From: Pseudomonadota bacterium
GTDB lineage: Bacteria > Pseudomonadota > Gammaproteobacteria > Acidiferrobacterales > Acidiferrobacteraceae
DNA: 64,000 nucleotides
Assembly (NCBI GenBank): GCA_021794275.1
Contig: JAJYRD010000073.1
Location: 1 to 64,000 of the forward strand
Direction: 5' to 3'
Below the pieces are notes generated by a model that had not been told where the DNA came from, did no database searches, and saw only the letters and a program-made list of their open reading frames with translations. Below, piece after piece: positions 29,888 to 38,722 of the stretch (positions within the stretch are counted from its first letter, which is position 1; every line of letters begins with the position of its first letter). The translations under genes were made by a program, and so were the position numbers.

Positions 29888-31288
29888 CTAGGAGCTCCTT
29901 TGGTTGTGGTCCTTGTATGCGCAGGGAGGATCGAGCCGGCGCTTCGTCACGATCCGTTCCAAATGCTCGGCGTAGCGCGCCAGATCGTCCGGGGTTTTGG
30001 TCTCTGTGGCGCACACGAGCAGCCCATCGCCCAGCCCCGGGAACCATTCGCTGAGCGCATAGCCGCCGAGAATGCCCTGCGCCTCGAGGGCGCGCAGGAC
30101 CTCGGGCACGGGCACCGGGAGCCTGAGCGCCACTTCGTGGAAAAACGGCGTGTCGGGAAAGGCCGTATGGACCCCTGGTATGGCGGTCAAGCGCGCGCGC
30201 AAGTCCGCTGTGTTGGCATGCGAGGCCTGCGCCACGCGACGGAGGCCCTCGGGTCCCAAGAGTGCCATGTGTACCGTGGCGGCGGTCACGAGCAGACCCT
30301 GGTTCGTACAGATATTGGAGGTCGCCTTGGAGCGTCGGATGTGTTGCTCGCGCGCCTGCAAAGTGAGTGTGAAGGCCTCGTGCCCGGCGACATCGACCGT
30401 GCGCCCGACGATGCGCCCGGGCATCTGACGGACGTGCTCGCGCCGGCAGGCCATGAAGCCGAAGTAAGGCCCGCCGGACGACACGGGCGCGCCGAGCGGC
30501 TGGCCCTCGCCGACTGCGATATCGCAGCCAGGGCCCCACTCCCCAGGCGGTGCGAGCAAGGCGCAGGCGACAGGATTCACAAGCCCTATGGCTATGAGGC
30601 CGTTATCCCGGGCCAAGGTGCTCAGGGCATGAACGTCCTCCAGACAACCGAGAAAGTTCGGCTGAGGGATGACGAGCGCCGCAGCTCCGTCGAGACGCAT
30701 TTTCAAGGCCTTCAGGTCCGTCGTCCCATCCGCGCCCATGGGCACGACCTCAAGCGCGATCGACTGAGCCGATACGACCGTCTCCACGACCTTGCGATAC
30801 AGGGGATGGACCGTCTCCGGAACCAGGACGCGCCGTGATCGGCCGTGCAAGCGCACGGCCATCAACACCGCCTCGGCCAGCGCCGATGAGCCGTCGTAGA
30901 GGCTCGCATTGGCGACATCGAGGCCCACGAGGCTTGTGATCATGGTCTGGAATTCGTAAAGCACCTGCAGCGTGCCTTGGCTCGCCTCGGCCTGATAGGG
31001 CGTGTAGGCGGTGTAGAACTCGCCGCGGCTCGCGATCTCCCAGACGGCCGCGGGGATGTGGTGCTCATAGGCCCCAGCGCCCAAGAAGGTCAGGAACTCC
31101 CCGTCGGCCGCGGCCCGTTCACGCATGAGCCGACCGATCTCTTGTTCCGTCATCGCCTGGGGGACGCCAGCAAGCGGCGCTGAACGCAACCGCGCTGGAA
31201 TCTCGTCGAAGAGATCCTCGACGGAGGCCGCGCCTATGACCTCGAGCATCGCCGTCACATCGGCCGCCGTATGGGGTATGAAGGGCAT
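29888..31288 (-). CDS. gcvPA: Glycine dehydrogenase (decarboxylating) subunit 1
   Basis: 466 aa. N-terminal half of the split P-protein. It has '[19 protein letters not shown]', '[13 protein letters not shown]', '[14 protein letters not shown]' and '[11 protein letters not shown]', all family-typical. It forms the heterotetramer with gcvPB. It starts 3 bp after gcvH and ends 2 bp before tpx. Its 3' end carries the ribosome site for tpx. Confidence 0.96.
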   Translation of the reverse strand: MPFIPHTAADVTAMLEVIGAASVEDLFDEIPARLRSAPLAGVPQAMTEQEIGRLMRERAAADGEFLTFLGAGAYEHHIPAAVWEIASRGEFYTAYTPYQAEASQGTLQVLYEFQTMITSLVGLDVANASLYDGSSALAEAVLMAVRLHGRSRRVLVPETVHPLYRKVVETVVSAQSIALEVVPMGADGTTDLKALKMRLDGAAALVIPQPNFLGCLEDVHALSTLARDNGLIAIGLVNPVACALLAPPGEWGPGCDIAVGEGQPLGAPVSSGGPYFGFMACRREHVRQMPGRIVGRTVDVAGHEAFTLTLQAREQHIRRSKATSNICTNQGLLVTAATVHMALLGPEGLRRVAQASHANTADLRARLTAIPGVHTAFPDTPFFHEVALRLPVPVPEVLRALEAQGILGGYALSEWFPGLGDGLLVCATETKTPDDLARYAEHLERIVTKRRLDPPCAYKDHNQRSS

Positions 31289-31291
31289 GAT

Positions 31292-31681
31292 TTAGGCTTC
31301 GGAGGCCAGCAAGGATTCGTAGGCGGCGGCGTCGAGGAGCGCATGGACCGCCTCAGGATCGCGGGGTCGCAACTTGAAGAGCCAGCCCTCCCCGTAAGGA
31401 TCGGCATTGAGGGTCTCGGGCGCGCCGGCGAGCGCCTCGTTCACCTCTACGACCTGGCCCGCAAGCGGGGCGTAGACATCCGACGCCGCCTTCACGGATT
31501 CGACGACCGCGCATTCTTTGCCGACCGCAAGCTCTGTCCCGGGCTTCGGGAGCTCGACGAATACCATGTCGCCCATAAGGTCCTGGGCGTGATCAGTGAT
31601 GCCGACCACGAGATCCAGACCCGCCGCGCGGACCCACTCGTGGCTCTTCGTATAGCGCAAATCCCCCGGTACTTTACTCAT
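31292..31681 (-). CDS. gcvH: Glycine cleavage system H protein
   Basis: 129 aa lipoyl carrier that shuttles the aminomethyl group between P, T and L proteins. The lipoylated Lys lies in 'ESVKAASDVYAP', and 'YTKSHEWVR' and 'GITDHAQDLMGDMVFVELP' are the standard N-terminal features. It sits between gcvT (12 bp) and gcvPA (3 bp). No lipoamide dehydrogenase (L-protein) is in the window. Confidence 0.97.
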   Translation of the reverse strand: MSKVPGDLRYTKSHEWVRAAGLDLVVGITDHAQDLMGDMVFVELPKPGTELAVGKECAVVESVKAASDVYAPLAGQVVEVNEALAGAPETLNADPYGEGWLFKLRPRDPEAVHALLDAAAYESLLASEA

Positions 31682-31693
31682 CTTTCCTCCCCT

Positions 31694-32788
31694 CTATAGA
31701 TCGATCAGCGCTCGTCCGTCGCGCACGAAAGGGGGCGCGACGAGCCGCGCGCCCAGCACCTGCCCAGAACGCCCGACAAGCTCGCAGGCCTCGCCGTCCA
31801 AAGCCGCGATCGGTACCCGGACAAGGCCGATGCCACGCGACAGGGTCGGTGAAAAGCTCCCGCTCGTCACCGTGCCGACACCAAAGGGCCCGCGCACCTC
31901 CTGGCCGGCGCGTACTACCCCGGCCCCCTGCAGAACGAGGCCCGTAAGCCTACGCGCAAGACCCTGCGCGCGCTGCCGCAAAAGGGCGGAACGACCGATA
32001 AACTCCCGATCGGTCGCGAGACTTACAGTCCAGGCGAGGCCTGATTCGAGCGGCGAGACGTGTTCGTCCATCTCATGCCCATAAAGATTCATCCCGGCTT
32101 CAAGCCGCAGGGTGTCGCGGGCGCCGAGCCCCGCGGGCACGACCCCATGGGCCACGAAGCGCCTCCAGAGCGCCACGGCCTCATGCGCGTCGACCAACAT
32201 CTCGAAACCCCGCTCGCCCGTGTAGCCCGTGCGCGCCACGAAGGTGTCACCTGCGAAAGTGGCATGGAAAGGCTTCAAGCGGCCGAGGGCGGCGAACGCG
32301 ACGGCGTCCAGCACCCGCGATGCCGCCTCGTCGGCCTGCGGCCCCTGTACGGCGAGCATGGCCAGATCGGGGCGCGGGGTGATCTCGACTGCGAACGGCT
32401 CAGCATGCCGACGAAGCCATGCGATATCGCCCGAGGCGGGACCCGCGTTGACGATCAGGCGAAATCGGTCGGGGGCAATAAAGTAGGTTATGAGGTCGTC
32501 GAGAACGCCCCCCTGCTCGTTCAATAGGCAACCATAGAGGGCCTTTCCGGGGACCGCGAGTCGGTCCACGTCGTTGGCAAGCACGTGCCGCAGGAAGGCG
32601 CGCGCATCCGCGCCGCGAACCTCCACGGCGCGCATATGGGACACATCGAAGATACCAGCCCGGCGGCGGACCGCGTGATGCTCGGCGATCTGGGAGCCAT
32701 AGTGAAGGGGCATATCCCAGCCCCCGAAATCCACGATACGGGCGCCCGCCTTGACATGCTCTTCATACAGGGGGGTTCGGTGACCCAT
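31694..32788 (-). CDS. gcvT: Glycine cleavage system T protein (aminomethyltransferase)
   Basis: 364 aa, equal to E. coli GcvT. Releases ammonia and passes the methylene group to tetrahydrofolate. 'GGWDMPLHY', 'FDVSHMRAVEV', 'TGYTGERGFEM' and 'GLGARDTLRLEAGMNLYGHEMD' are clear. The chosen ATG at 32788 (MGHRTPLYEEH) is the conserved start; the frame further upstream is the riboswitch leader. There is no purine-rich ribosome site. Instead TCTCTCTC directly precedes the ATG and is perfectly complementary to GAGAGAGA in aptamer 2. It is first in the operon. Confidence 0.96.
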   Translation of the reverse strand: MGHRTPLYEEHVKAGARIVDFGGWDMPLHYGSQIAEHHAVRRRAGIFDVSHMRAVEVRGADARAFLRHVLANDVDRLAVPGKALYGCLLNEQGGVLDDLITYFIAPDRFRLIVNAGPASGDIAWLRRHAEPFAVEITPRPDLAMLAVQGPQADEAASRVLDAVAFAALGRLKPFHATFAGDTFVARTGYTGERGFEMLVDAHEAVALWRRFVAHGVVPAGLGARDTLRLEAGMNLYGHEMDEHVSPLESGLAWTVSLATDREFIGRSALLRQRAQGLARRLTGLVLQGAGVVRAGQEVRGPFGVGTVTSGSFSPTLSRGIGLVRVPIAALDGEACELVGRSGQVLGARLVAPPFVRDGRALIDL

Positions 32789-32856
32789 GAGAGAGATCTC
32801 GCGTTCGATACACACGAACTCGCGCCCAAGGGCTGCGAGCGCTTCCAAAGCCACCC

Positions 32857-33017
32857 CTCTGTCCCACGACCTGAGAGCTTGAGCCCCTTCGGTGGACTGC
32901 CGCGCAGTCTCTCTCCAGAGTCGACGAAAATGGCCTCGCGGTCCCTTTGCCGGTACGTTTCCGGGCGGTTGCGTCGTCGGCGCCCATGCCCCGAAGGGCG
33001 GGTCTCTCCCGCGAGCC
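32857..33017 (-). ncRNA. Tandem glycine riboswitch upstream of gcvT
   Basis: Two glycine aptamers lie in series on the minus strand. Aptamer 1 (about 33017 to 32932) has an outer stem CTCGCGG/CCGCGAG, the GGGAGAGACC element, 'GCGCCGACGACGCAA' and 'CGGAAAC', then 'CGGCAAAGGGACCG'. Aptamer 2 (about 32920 to 32857) has the stem CTCTG/CAGAG, 'GGAGAGAGACTG', 'ACCGAAGGGGC', 'CTCTCAGG' and 'GGGACAGAGGGG'. A linker of about 11 nt (32921-32931) joins them. These are the conserved features of the Rfam glycine class. The leader is followed by 68 nt to gcvT, which contains the expression platform. It is expected to raise expression when glycine is abundant. Confidence 0.9.
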
Positions 33018-33032
33018 GTCTGTCGCCCGCTG

Positions 33033-33061
33033 ACTATATCAGCCTCCCTGGTGGACGCCAA
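33033..33061 (-). promoter_or_regulatory. Promoter of gcv operon
   Basis: -35 TTGGCG (33056-33061), a 17-bp spacer, then an extended -10 TGATATAGT with the hexamer TATAGT at 33033-33038. The predicted start near 33026 lies just before the first riboswitch aptamer. Confidence 0.7.
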
Positions 33062-33242
33062 GCCGAACGGATGCGCCCCTCGACCGAACCGCTACGCGCA
33101 AGGCCGCCCTTGCAAGCCCCGGCACAACGTCTAGGCTCTAAGAACAAAAAACAAAATAAGACTACATCCGGGCGGGAAAAGGCTGTCAGGGCCGCGCCGA
33201 CTTCCGCCAAAGCGCCTTTGGAAGACATTTTAAGGAGACACT

Positions 33243-34052
33243 ATGCGTCGCTTCATCGCGTTGGCCCTCTGCCTTTCCTGCACCGCGGCCTGGGCCGCGG
33301 GCCCGTCGAAGGCCTACATCATGATTGCACCGCCACGGCAATCGCAGACCCAGGAGCAGGCGATCTACGGCAGGATCGCGCAATTCCTGGCGCAGGCGAC
33401 CGGCACGCCCATCAAGTTTCGCTATACGAGCAACTGGCTCACCTACATGGAGGAGGTCCGCCGCAACAAAGCCGCCATCTACTTTGACGGGCCGTCCTTC
33501 ATCGGATGGCGCATCGCGCGCTGGCACGACCATGCGGCCGCGGCTCTGAGCGGGCACCTGAAATTCGTGCTGGTGGCAAAAAAGGGAGCGCGCGCGCCCT
33601 CCAAGATGAGCGACCTGATCGGTCGCAGCGTCTGCGCCTTCTCCCCGCCCAATCTCGCGACCTTGACCCTCGACAACGCGTTCACCAATCCCGAACGCCA
33701 GCCCTACATCGTCGTGACCCACAGCTTCCCGGAGATGGCGCGCAACATCATCGACGGGAACTGCGTTGCCGCCCTGGAGCCACTCCCTGTATACAAACAC
33801 CAGAACGCGCAATTCCCGGGTAAGTTGCAAGTGGCCGACGAGATCCCAGGGCTACCCAACCAGGCATTCTCGCTGAGCAATAGAATTCCGCCGGCATTGC
33901 GCCACAAGATCATAACGGCGCTCCTGAGCCCGGCGGGGGGCGCGGCAACGAAACCGTTGCGGGACATGTTCGGACACAAGCAGCTCGTGCGCGTACACGA
34001 CGCCGCCTACCTGCCCTATCGTAAGCTGCTCAAGGCCGTGGCGGGTTTCTAG
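33243..34052 (+). CDS. PhnD-like phosphate/phosphonate-type substrate-binding protein
   Basis: 269 aa. Signal peptide of about 18 residues ending AWA, then a periplasmic binding-protein fold with 'PPRQSQTQEQAIYGRIAQFL', 'NKAAIYFDGPSFIGW' and 'LIGRSVCAFSPPN', the PhnD/PF12974 pattern (tighter than a generic solute-binding protein). No permease or ATPase gene is adjacent, so it is an orphan and could serve in sensing instead of transport. AAGGAG precedes the ATG. It is divergent from the gcv leader and followed by a strong hairpin. Confidence 0.82.
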   Translation: MRRFIALALCLSCTAAWAAGPSKAYIMIAPPRQSQTQEQAIYGRIAQFLAQATGTPIKFRYTSNWLTYMEEVRRNKAAIYFDGPSFIGWRIARWHDHAAAALSGHLKFVLVAKKGARAPSKMSDLIGRSVCAFSPPNLATLTLDNAFTNPERQPYIVVTHSFPEMARNIIDGNCVAALEPLPVYKHQNAQFPGKLQVADEIPGLPNQAFSLSNRIPPALRHKIITALLSPAGGAATKPLRDMFGHKQLVRVHDAAYLPYRKLLKAVAGF

Positions 34053-34064
34053 GCACCCCCGGGC

Positions 34065-34090
34065 GGGAGGCGCGGGACGGCGCGCCTCCC
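34065..34090 (+). terminator. Strong hairpin after PhnD-like gene
   Basis: A perfect 10-bp GC-rich stem GGGAGGCGCG/CGCGCCTCCC with a 6-nt loop begins 12 bases after the stop codon. There is no T-tract, so it is terminator-like or RNA-stabilising instead of a standard intrinsic terminator. Confidence 0.5.
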
Positions 34091-34274
34091 CGGGGACCGA
34101 CCGGATCGGATGAACGGAAAGCCGCCTGCCGCGATAACTTGAGGGGCGCGCACGCCCCGACCCAGGCGGCTGGCCGTGGCATGCCCCGAGCCGCCCCAGA
34201 TCTTGTCGCCCACGACCCGATCCATCACGAAAATTCGGCCGTCTGGCCGTCGAATGTCTTCCGGCATGACGCGC

Positions 34275-34600
34275 ACGATTTTCATAGGGCACGCAGCTCG
34301 CAGCATCAGCCAGGAACTCAACCGCGACCCTCTCGTGGACCGTGCGCGCGATGGTCGCCGCTACACAATTTTGCGTCGTATAGCCCGCGACCGTGAACCG
34401 ATCGATCCGTCGTCCCCGAAGCCACGCCCAGAGGTCGGTCCCCGCAAGGTACTTGCCGGAGATTCTTCGACGTAACGATCCCGAGGGCGCAACGCCACAA
34501 CCCCTGCTGCGTTGAGCCGAAACCGCTGTGCCCGAAGACCGGCGCATCGGCCGTGCCGCATGTTGAACCACGACCAGCGCTATCCCGACCGCGCGCGGGA
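34275..34600 (-). pseudogene. Decayed cysteine hydrolase (isochorismatase family)
   Basis: The best preserved stretch, 34275-34442, reads 'GTDLWAWLRGRRID', 'FTVAGYTTQNCVAATI' and 'VAVEFLADAASCVPYENRA'. These are the core and nucleophile-Cys region of isochorismatase-like hydrolases. Upstream, the expected 'VEE-SPAST' part lies in another frame, and no N-terminal catalytic Asp region is recognisable. It is therefore frameshifted and truncated. It faces a decayed GlxA regulator, a common divergent pairing for these hydrolases. Boundaries are approximate. Confidence 0.7.
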
Positions 34601-34654
34601 ATCATGCGGATCCGGGTACTCGATGGGCAGGGCACCCTCCAAATACTCGTTTCG

Positions 34655-35102
34655 GATCCTGTGCGTTGGCGGCCGCAGGCCTCCTGGACGACCGCCCCGC
34701 GACCACTCTTTGGCTCTCGGGCGCGGCCTTCGCCCGCCGCTACCCCCCGATACATGTCGATCCGCACGCCCTGTATATCCGCGTCCTGTACATCGATGAT
34801 GGGGGTATGTTGACGTCGGCCGGCGCCGCCACAGGGGTCGATTGCTGTCTACGCTTGGCGCGGCGCGCAGGCGGCGACCTATGTCACCCGGCGCCTCGTG
34901 GTCCCCTTCACCGTGCGGGCGGCGAGACCCCATACATCGAGCGCCTCGCCTTGGCGCAGTAATTCCACATGACGACCGATCAGTCCGTCGGGGGTGGTCC
35001 GCCCGTCATGCCGGTTTCGGCGCGACCGCGTCGCTACGCCAACATTTCAAGGCCCTGCTCGGGATTTCACCGCCGACGTTCCGTGAAAGGTTCCGCGGTC
35101 GC
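34655..35102 (+). pseudogene. Decayed GlxA/FtrA-type AraC-family regulator
   Basis: Pieces of a GlxA-family regulator (DJ-1/PfpI-like domain plus AraC helix-turn-helix) appear in order but in different frames. They are 'LAAAGLLDDRPATTLW', 'LYIDDGGMLTSAGAATGVDCCLRLARRAGG', 'AATYVTRRLVVP', then 'PHRAGGETPYIER', and near 35001-35100 'ARHAGFGATASLRQHF' and 'LLGISPPTFRERFRG' (end of the HTH domain). At least two frameshifts are needed, and most of the region between the two domains and the N-terminal half are missing. It is clearly a pseudogene. Confidence 0.8.
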
Positions 35103-35144
35103 TGGGCCCCACCCCACCACGGCCCAACCTCGCCGGGGCCTCTC

Positions 35145-36569
35145 CTAATCGCGTGGCACGCGGTGCGGGATCTGATATTTGTCGAGTAAACGGTAGAGGG
35201 TCACGCGCGAGACACCGAGCGAGCGCGCCGAGCGCGACAGGTTGCCGCCGCTCTTCTCGATCGCATCGCAAATCGCCTCGCGCTCGGCGCGCTCGCGCGC
35301 CTCGGCCAGGGTCTCCTCGACGGGCACGTCGCGGTAGGAGCCGGTATAGTCCAGGCCCAGATCCTCGGGTCCTATCAACTGCCGCTCGCACATCACCATG
35401 GCGCGACGCACCCGATTGATGAGTTCGCGGACGTTTCCTGGCCAGTTGTGCTGGCTCAGGGCGACGAACGCGTCCCGGCTGAAGCCGCGCACCTGCGGGT
35501 TCTTTTCCGCGGCGAACATATCGAACCAGTGGCGCGCGAGGAGCGTGACGTCGCCCTCGCGGGCGCGCAAAGGCGGGACGTCGAGATTCAAGACGTTCAG
35601 GCGATAGTAGAGATCCTCCCGGAACCGCTTTTCGCCAACCGCCTTTTCGATATTCACGTGGGTTGCGGCAATGACGCGGATATCCGCATGCATGGTCTCC
35701 GTGCCGCCCACGCGCTCATAGGTTCCGCCTTGCAAGACCCGCAAGAGGTTCACCTGAAGATCCAGGGAAAGGTCTCCGATCTCGTCGAGAAAGAGCGTGC
35801 CCCCCTCAGCCGCCTCGATGCGCCCGATCTTGCGTTGATGAGCGCCCGTGAAGGCCCCCTTCTCGTGACCGAACAACTCCGACTGAATCAGCTTGTCGGG
35901 CAGCGCCCCGCAGTTCACGGCCACGAACGGACGCGAAGCGCGCGATGAATGGGCGTGAATGGCGAGCGCGCACAGTTCCTTGCCCGTGCCCGTCTCTCCC
36001 TGGATCAGGACCGGGGCGTCGGACTGGCTGATCTTTGCGATCCGCCGGAACGTGGCCTTCATCGCCTGGCTTGTGCCTATGATGTTCTTTTCAAAACGGT
36101 TCTCGGCCGATTGCTGCGGACGCACGCGGCTCAGGTTTGCCATGCCAAGCGCGTGGCCTAGGCTATGCAAAAGACGCGGCACATCGACGGGGACGACATG
36201 GAAATCGAGACAACATTCGCTTATGAGGTGATTCGCCACAGCGCTCTTCAGGAACGCGAGGTCAAGGATCGCGATCCACCGAAACCGACTGTTTCCATAG
36301 CCAAGCAGCGTCTCAGCCTCCGCTATCTCCTTCTCGCTGGCGTCCTGAAGGCACACAATCCCCACTCCCGCCCCCAGACGATCCATGTAGGTCCGCGCGG
36401 CACCCCACGCACCCGCGCGCGTCAGATTCCACCCGTGACCCGTGATGTCGCCCTCCCGGAACGGGAGGGTCTTCGCAGGGCAGTACACGAGCAGCGAACG
36501 TGATTCGCCGCCGAGACCAGCGCGAAATCCAAAACTTTCCGTCTTACGATCCAGCTGGTCCCCCGACAC
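35145..36569 (-). CDS. Sigma-54-dependent activator, VpsR-like
   Basis: 474 aa. The N-terminal 150 residues are receiver-like and end with 'VPVDVPRLLHSLGHALGMANL', a pattern of VpsR-type regulators; no ordinary phosphoacceptor acidic pocket is obvious. The AAA+ domain has Walker A 'GETGTGKE' at 191-198, the sigma-54 loop 'GAFTGA' at 238-243 and Walker B 'LFLDEIGDL'. A Fis-type HTH ('SRSARSLGVSRVTLYRLL') is at the C-terminus. The start is GTG behind GGAGGAGG. It lies last in the matrix cluster. A sigma-54 promoter at the head of that cluster is its likely target. VpsR homologues activate exopolysaccharide synthesis in Vibrio, often with c-di-GMP. Confidence 0.85.
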   Translation of the reverse strand: MSGDQLDRKTESFGFRAGLGGESRSLLVYCPAKTLPFREGDITGHGWNLTRAGAWGAARTYMDRLGAGVGIVCLQDASEKEIAEAETLLGYGNSRFRWIAILDLAFLKSAVANHLISECCLDFHVVPVDVPRLLHSLGHALGMANLSRVRPQQSAENRFEKNIIGTSQAMKATFRRIAKISQSDAPVLIQGETGTGKELCALAIHAHSSRASRPFVAVNCGALPDKLIQSELFGHEKGAFTGAHQRKIGRIEAAEGGTLFLDEIGDLSLDLQVNLLRVLQGGTYERVGGTETMHADIRVIAATHVNIEKAVGEKRFREDLYYRLNVLNLDVPPLRAREGDVTLLARHWFDMFAAEKNPQVRGFSRDAFVALSQHNWPGNVRELINRVRRAMVMCERQLIGPEDLGLDYTGSYRDVPVEETLAEARERAEREAICDAIEKSGGNLSRSARSLGVSRVTLYRLLDKYQIPHRVPRD

Positions 36570-36608
36570 CCCGCCTACCTCCTCCGTTTTTCTTCCTGTC
36601 TCGCCACG

Positions 36609-37685
36609 CTAGAACATCGTCGGTACGGTCAGGCTGAGATCGATATTGGGCGCGTCCTTCGTAAGCCCCACCCCCAGGTTCGTGACCACCGTCACCCTAC
36701 GACTGTCCGCATAAGACATACCAACGTTCAGGACGGCGGCATTGCCGCTGCTTCCGACGACCGACTGCCAAGCCCCCCCTTGGGGCTTGATCCGGGTCGC
36801 CGCAATAAAGGTCTCGTCCACGGACAGGGTCAAACTCACGCGCCGGTTCAGGGCGAAAGCGGTCCCGCCCCCAAGACTGAAGGAATTCCCGCCCGCCACC
36901 TGCCCTGGCTGGGGAATGTTCGTGCTTGCGATGTTGCTGAAACCCCGCGGCAGGTTGTAGGTGTAGCTCAGACTTCCGAACAGGATCGCGGGGCTCGCCG
37001 GCTTTATGAACGACAAACCCGTGGAGACCGACCACAGGCCGTTGCCCGTCGGTAAGGACTGGGGATAGCTCAAGTTGTTATTTTGGGGTTGCGTGACGAC
37101 CGGGATGCCGTAGGGACTGCGGCCGGTCGGCGCCTTGGCAGTCAGGTTCCATACGGTGGCAGACCCACCCTGACTCCCCGAAAGCTGGTAGTAAAGCGAT
37201 GCGCTCGCATCGCCGATCTCCCCTTTGTTTTGTACATCCTGCTGACTCGCCTGCAGGCTCGAGCTACCCGCGCCGACCGATTCATAGGTACTCTGCCGGG
37301 CAAGATAGGGGACCGTGAGGGACAGCTCAAAGTCGTTGGTCGGCGCGTAGCTTGCCTGGAGCGACAAGGTCTCGATATTACTCTGCACCTTGCTCACGTT
37401 GATTTGGCCCAGAAAGATCGCCCCCAGGGCGAGAAACCCGTTCAAGGTCAGGGAATTGCTATCCGAATAGGCGTAGCTTATGCCCGGCTGGAGGATGAGC
37501 TGCCCGGCCTTGAACAAGGCGTTTTGTTGGCGGTAGACCGCCTGAACACTTTCCTGGGCCTTCGGTTTATGCTGGACGCCGAGCGCGCCCTGGGGCGACG
37601 AGGAGGCCCACACGGGCTGTGCCACGACGAACGCCACGACAAGCCCCCACGAAACGGAACCACTCTTCCGTGCGCGCACGGTCAT
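36609..37685 (-). CDS. FapF-like outer-membrane channel/transporter (PF13557-type barrel)
   Basis: 358 aa. A signal peptide (cleavage after VWA near residue 27) is followed by a short linker 'QESVQAVYRQQNALFKAGQLILQPGISYAYSD'-like region, written here in parts as 'VYRQQNALF' and 'LILQPGISYAY'. A long run of barrel strands ends in 'LSLTVPTMF', with terminal Phe. The pattern is that of the meta-pathway phenol/FapF-like porin family. In Pseudomonas FapF exports amyloid subunits through the outer membrane. It lies next to the VpsR-like regulator gene and 75 bp after the beta-helix protein gene. The assignment as amyloid exporter is by context. Confidence 0.72.
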   Translation of the reverse strand: MTVRARKSGSVSWGLVVAFVVAQPVWASSSPQGALGVQHKPKAQESVQAVYRQQNALFKAGQLILQPGISYAYSDSNSLTLNGFLALGAIFLGQINVSKVQSNIETLSLQASYAPTNDFELSLTVPYLARQSTYESVGAGSSSLQASQQDVQNKGEIGDASASLYYQLSGSQGGSATVWNLTAKAPTGRSPYGIPVVTQPQNNNLSYPQSLPTGNGLWSVSTGLSFIKPASPAILFGSLSYTYNLPRGFSNIASTNIPQPGQVAGGNSFSLGGGTAFALNRRVSLTLSVDETFIAATRIKPQGGAWQSVVGSSGNAAVLNVGMSYADSRRVTVVTNLGVGLTKDAPNIDLSLTVPTMF

Positions 37686-37759
37686 TCTCCTTAAGCTGGC
37701 GTGGCGGGGATCGACACCCGGACCGGTGCCCGCCCCCTATTTATAGTTTTGTTATTCTT

Positions 37760-38713
37760 TCACTTATATCTAACAACTCCGCGCCGAGATGCGTGTAATG
37801 CGCCGTGGATCACCGCGGGAGCCAGTATCTCGACGTCCTCCCCGACCACGGACGCAGGCGCCTCGGGGCGCCCGATCTCGCACCCTTCCCCGATCCGGAT
37901 GCCGCCTTCGGCGACGATTGGTCCCCAGATCGCGCAACGCGGGCCTATAACGATGCCGCCTTCGCATACGAGCGCGCCCTCTATGACGCTGCCGGCCCCC
38001 ACCTCGAGGAGCCGACGCGCCTTGATGGATCCACGCCGTTTCGTTCCTGGAACGAGCGTTACCGCTTCGCGAGCCACCGTGTCCGCGTCCGCCACCCCCC
38101 GCGGCAGCGTTCTGCGTACCCCGCGTTGTGCATGGCCCAACAGAATGGTCGGCGCCGTCATCGATGCGAACTCGCATGGCGCGTCGATCTTTATCGTTTT
38201 ATTGGCCGAGGCGCGGCCGAGGATGCGGCAATTGCCTTCCACCTCGAGGTCGGCGTCGGCGTGACACCAACGAATGATCGTGGAATTCCAGTTCAGATGC
38301 AAGGTGTCTGCCGCATAGAGGGCGCGATAGATGCCGTCTTCGCCGGTACGCAAAGACCCTTCGCACGCTACCTCTTTGTGGCAGGCGAGCGACGCCGGCA
38401 AGGCCAGATCGCCGAAGGAGTAACTCATCTTGTTCGCGCACCCCGCCGGCGCCTGCCGCATGGACGCAGGCAACACCAAAAGTGGCTCGCCGTCCACTCG
38501 ATATTCGGCGACCGCGGTTACGGGTTGCGCGACCAGCATAAGATGCGCGCGCAACTTCGCGATCAGGCTCCGGGCGAAATGATCCGGCGCATAGGCGGCC
38601 TCCGATAGCGGCGGGGGCCCGAGGGCATCCCTGCGACGCAGGAAAAGCCCCGCAGTCGGTATGAAAGGAAGGGCAAATACCATAAATGTCGCTGCAATCA
38701 ATAGGGCTAGCAT
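37760..38713 (-). CDS. Membrane-anchored beta-helix protein (bactofilin-like repeat)
   Basis: 317 aa. One N-terminal membrane segment (about residues 1-22), then a soluble part whose C-terminal two thirds consist of short Val/Ile/Gly turns ('IEGALVCEGGIVIG', 'IWGPIVAEGGIRIGEGCEIG', 'VVGEDVEILAPAVIHGALHA'). These are typical of bactofilin or left-handed beta-helix folds. It sits 9 bp after the glycosyltransferase gene, so it probably belongs to the same polysaccharide machine, perhaps as a scaffold. The exact role is unknown. Confidence 0.7.
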   Translation of the reverse strand: MLALLIAATFMVFALPFIPTAGLFLRRRDALGPPPLSEAAYAPDHFARSLIAKLRAHLMLVAQPVTAVAEYRVDGEPLLVLPASMRQAPAGCANKMSYSFGDLALPASLACHKEVACEGSLRTGEDGIYRALYAADTLHLNWNSTIIRWCHADADLEVEGNCRILGRASANKTIKIDAPCEFASMTAPTILLGHAQRGVRRTLPRGVADADTVAREAVTLVPGTKRRGSIKARRLLEVGAGSVIEGALVCEGGIVIGPRCAIWGPIVAEGGIRIGEGCEIGRPEAPASVVGEDVEILAPAVIHGALHASRRGVVRYK

Positions 38714-38722
38714 GGTATATCC

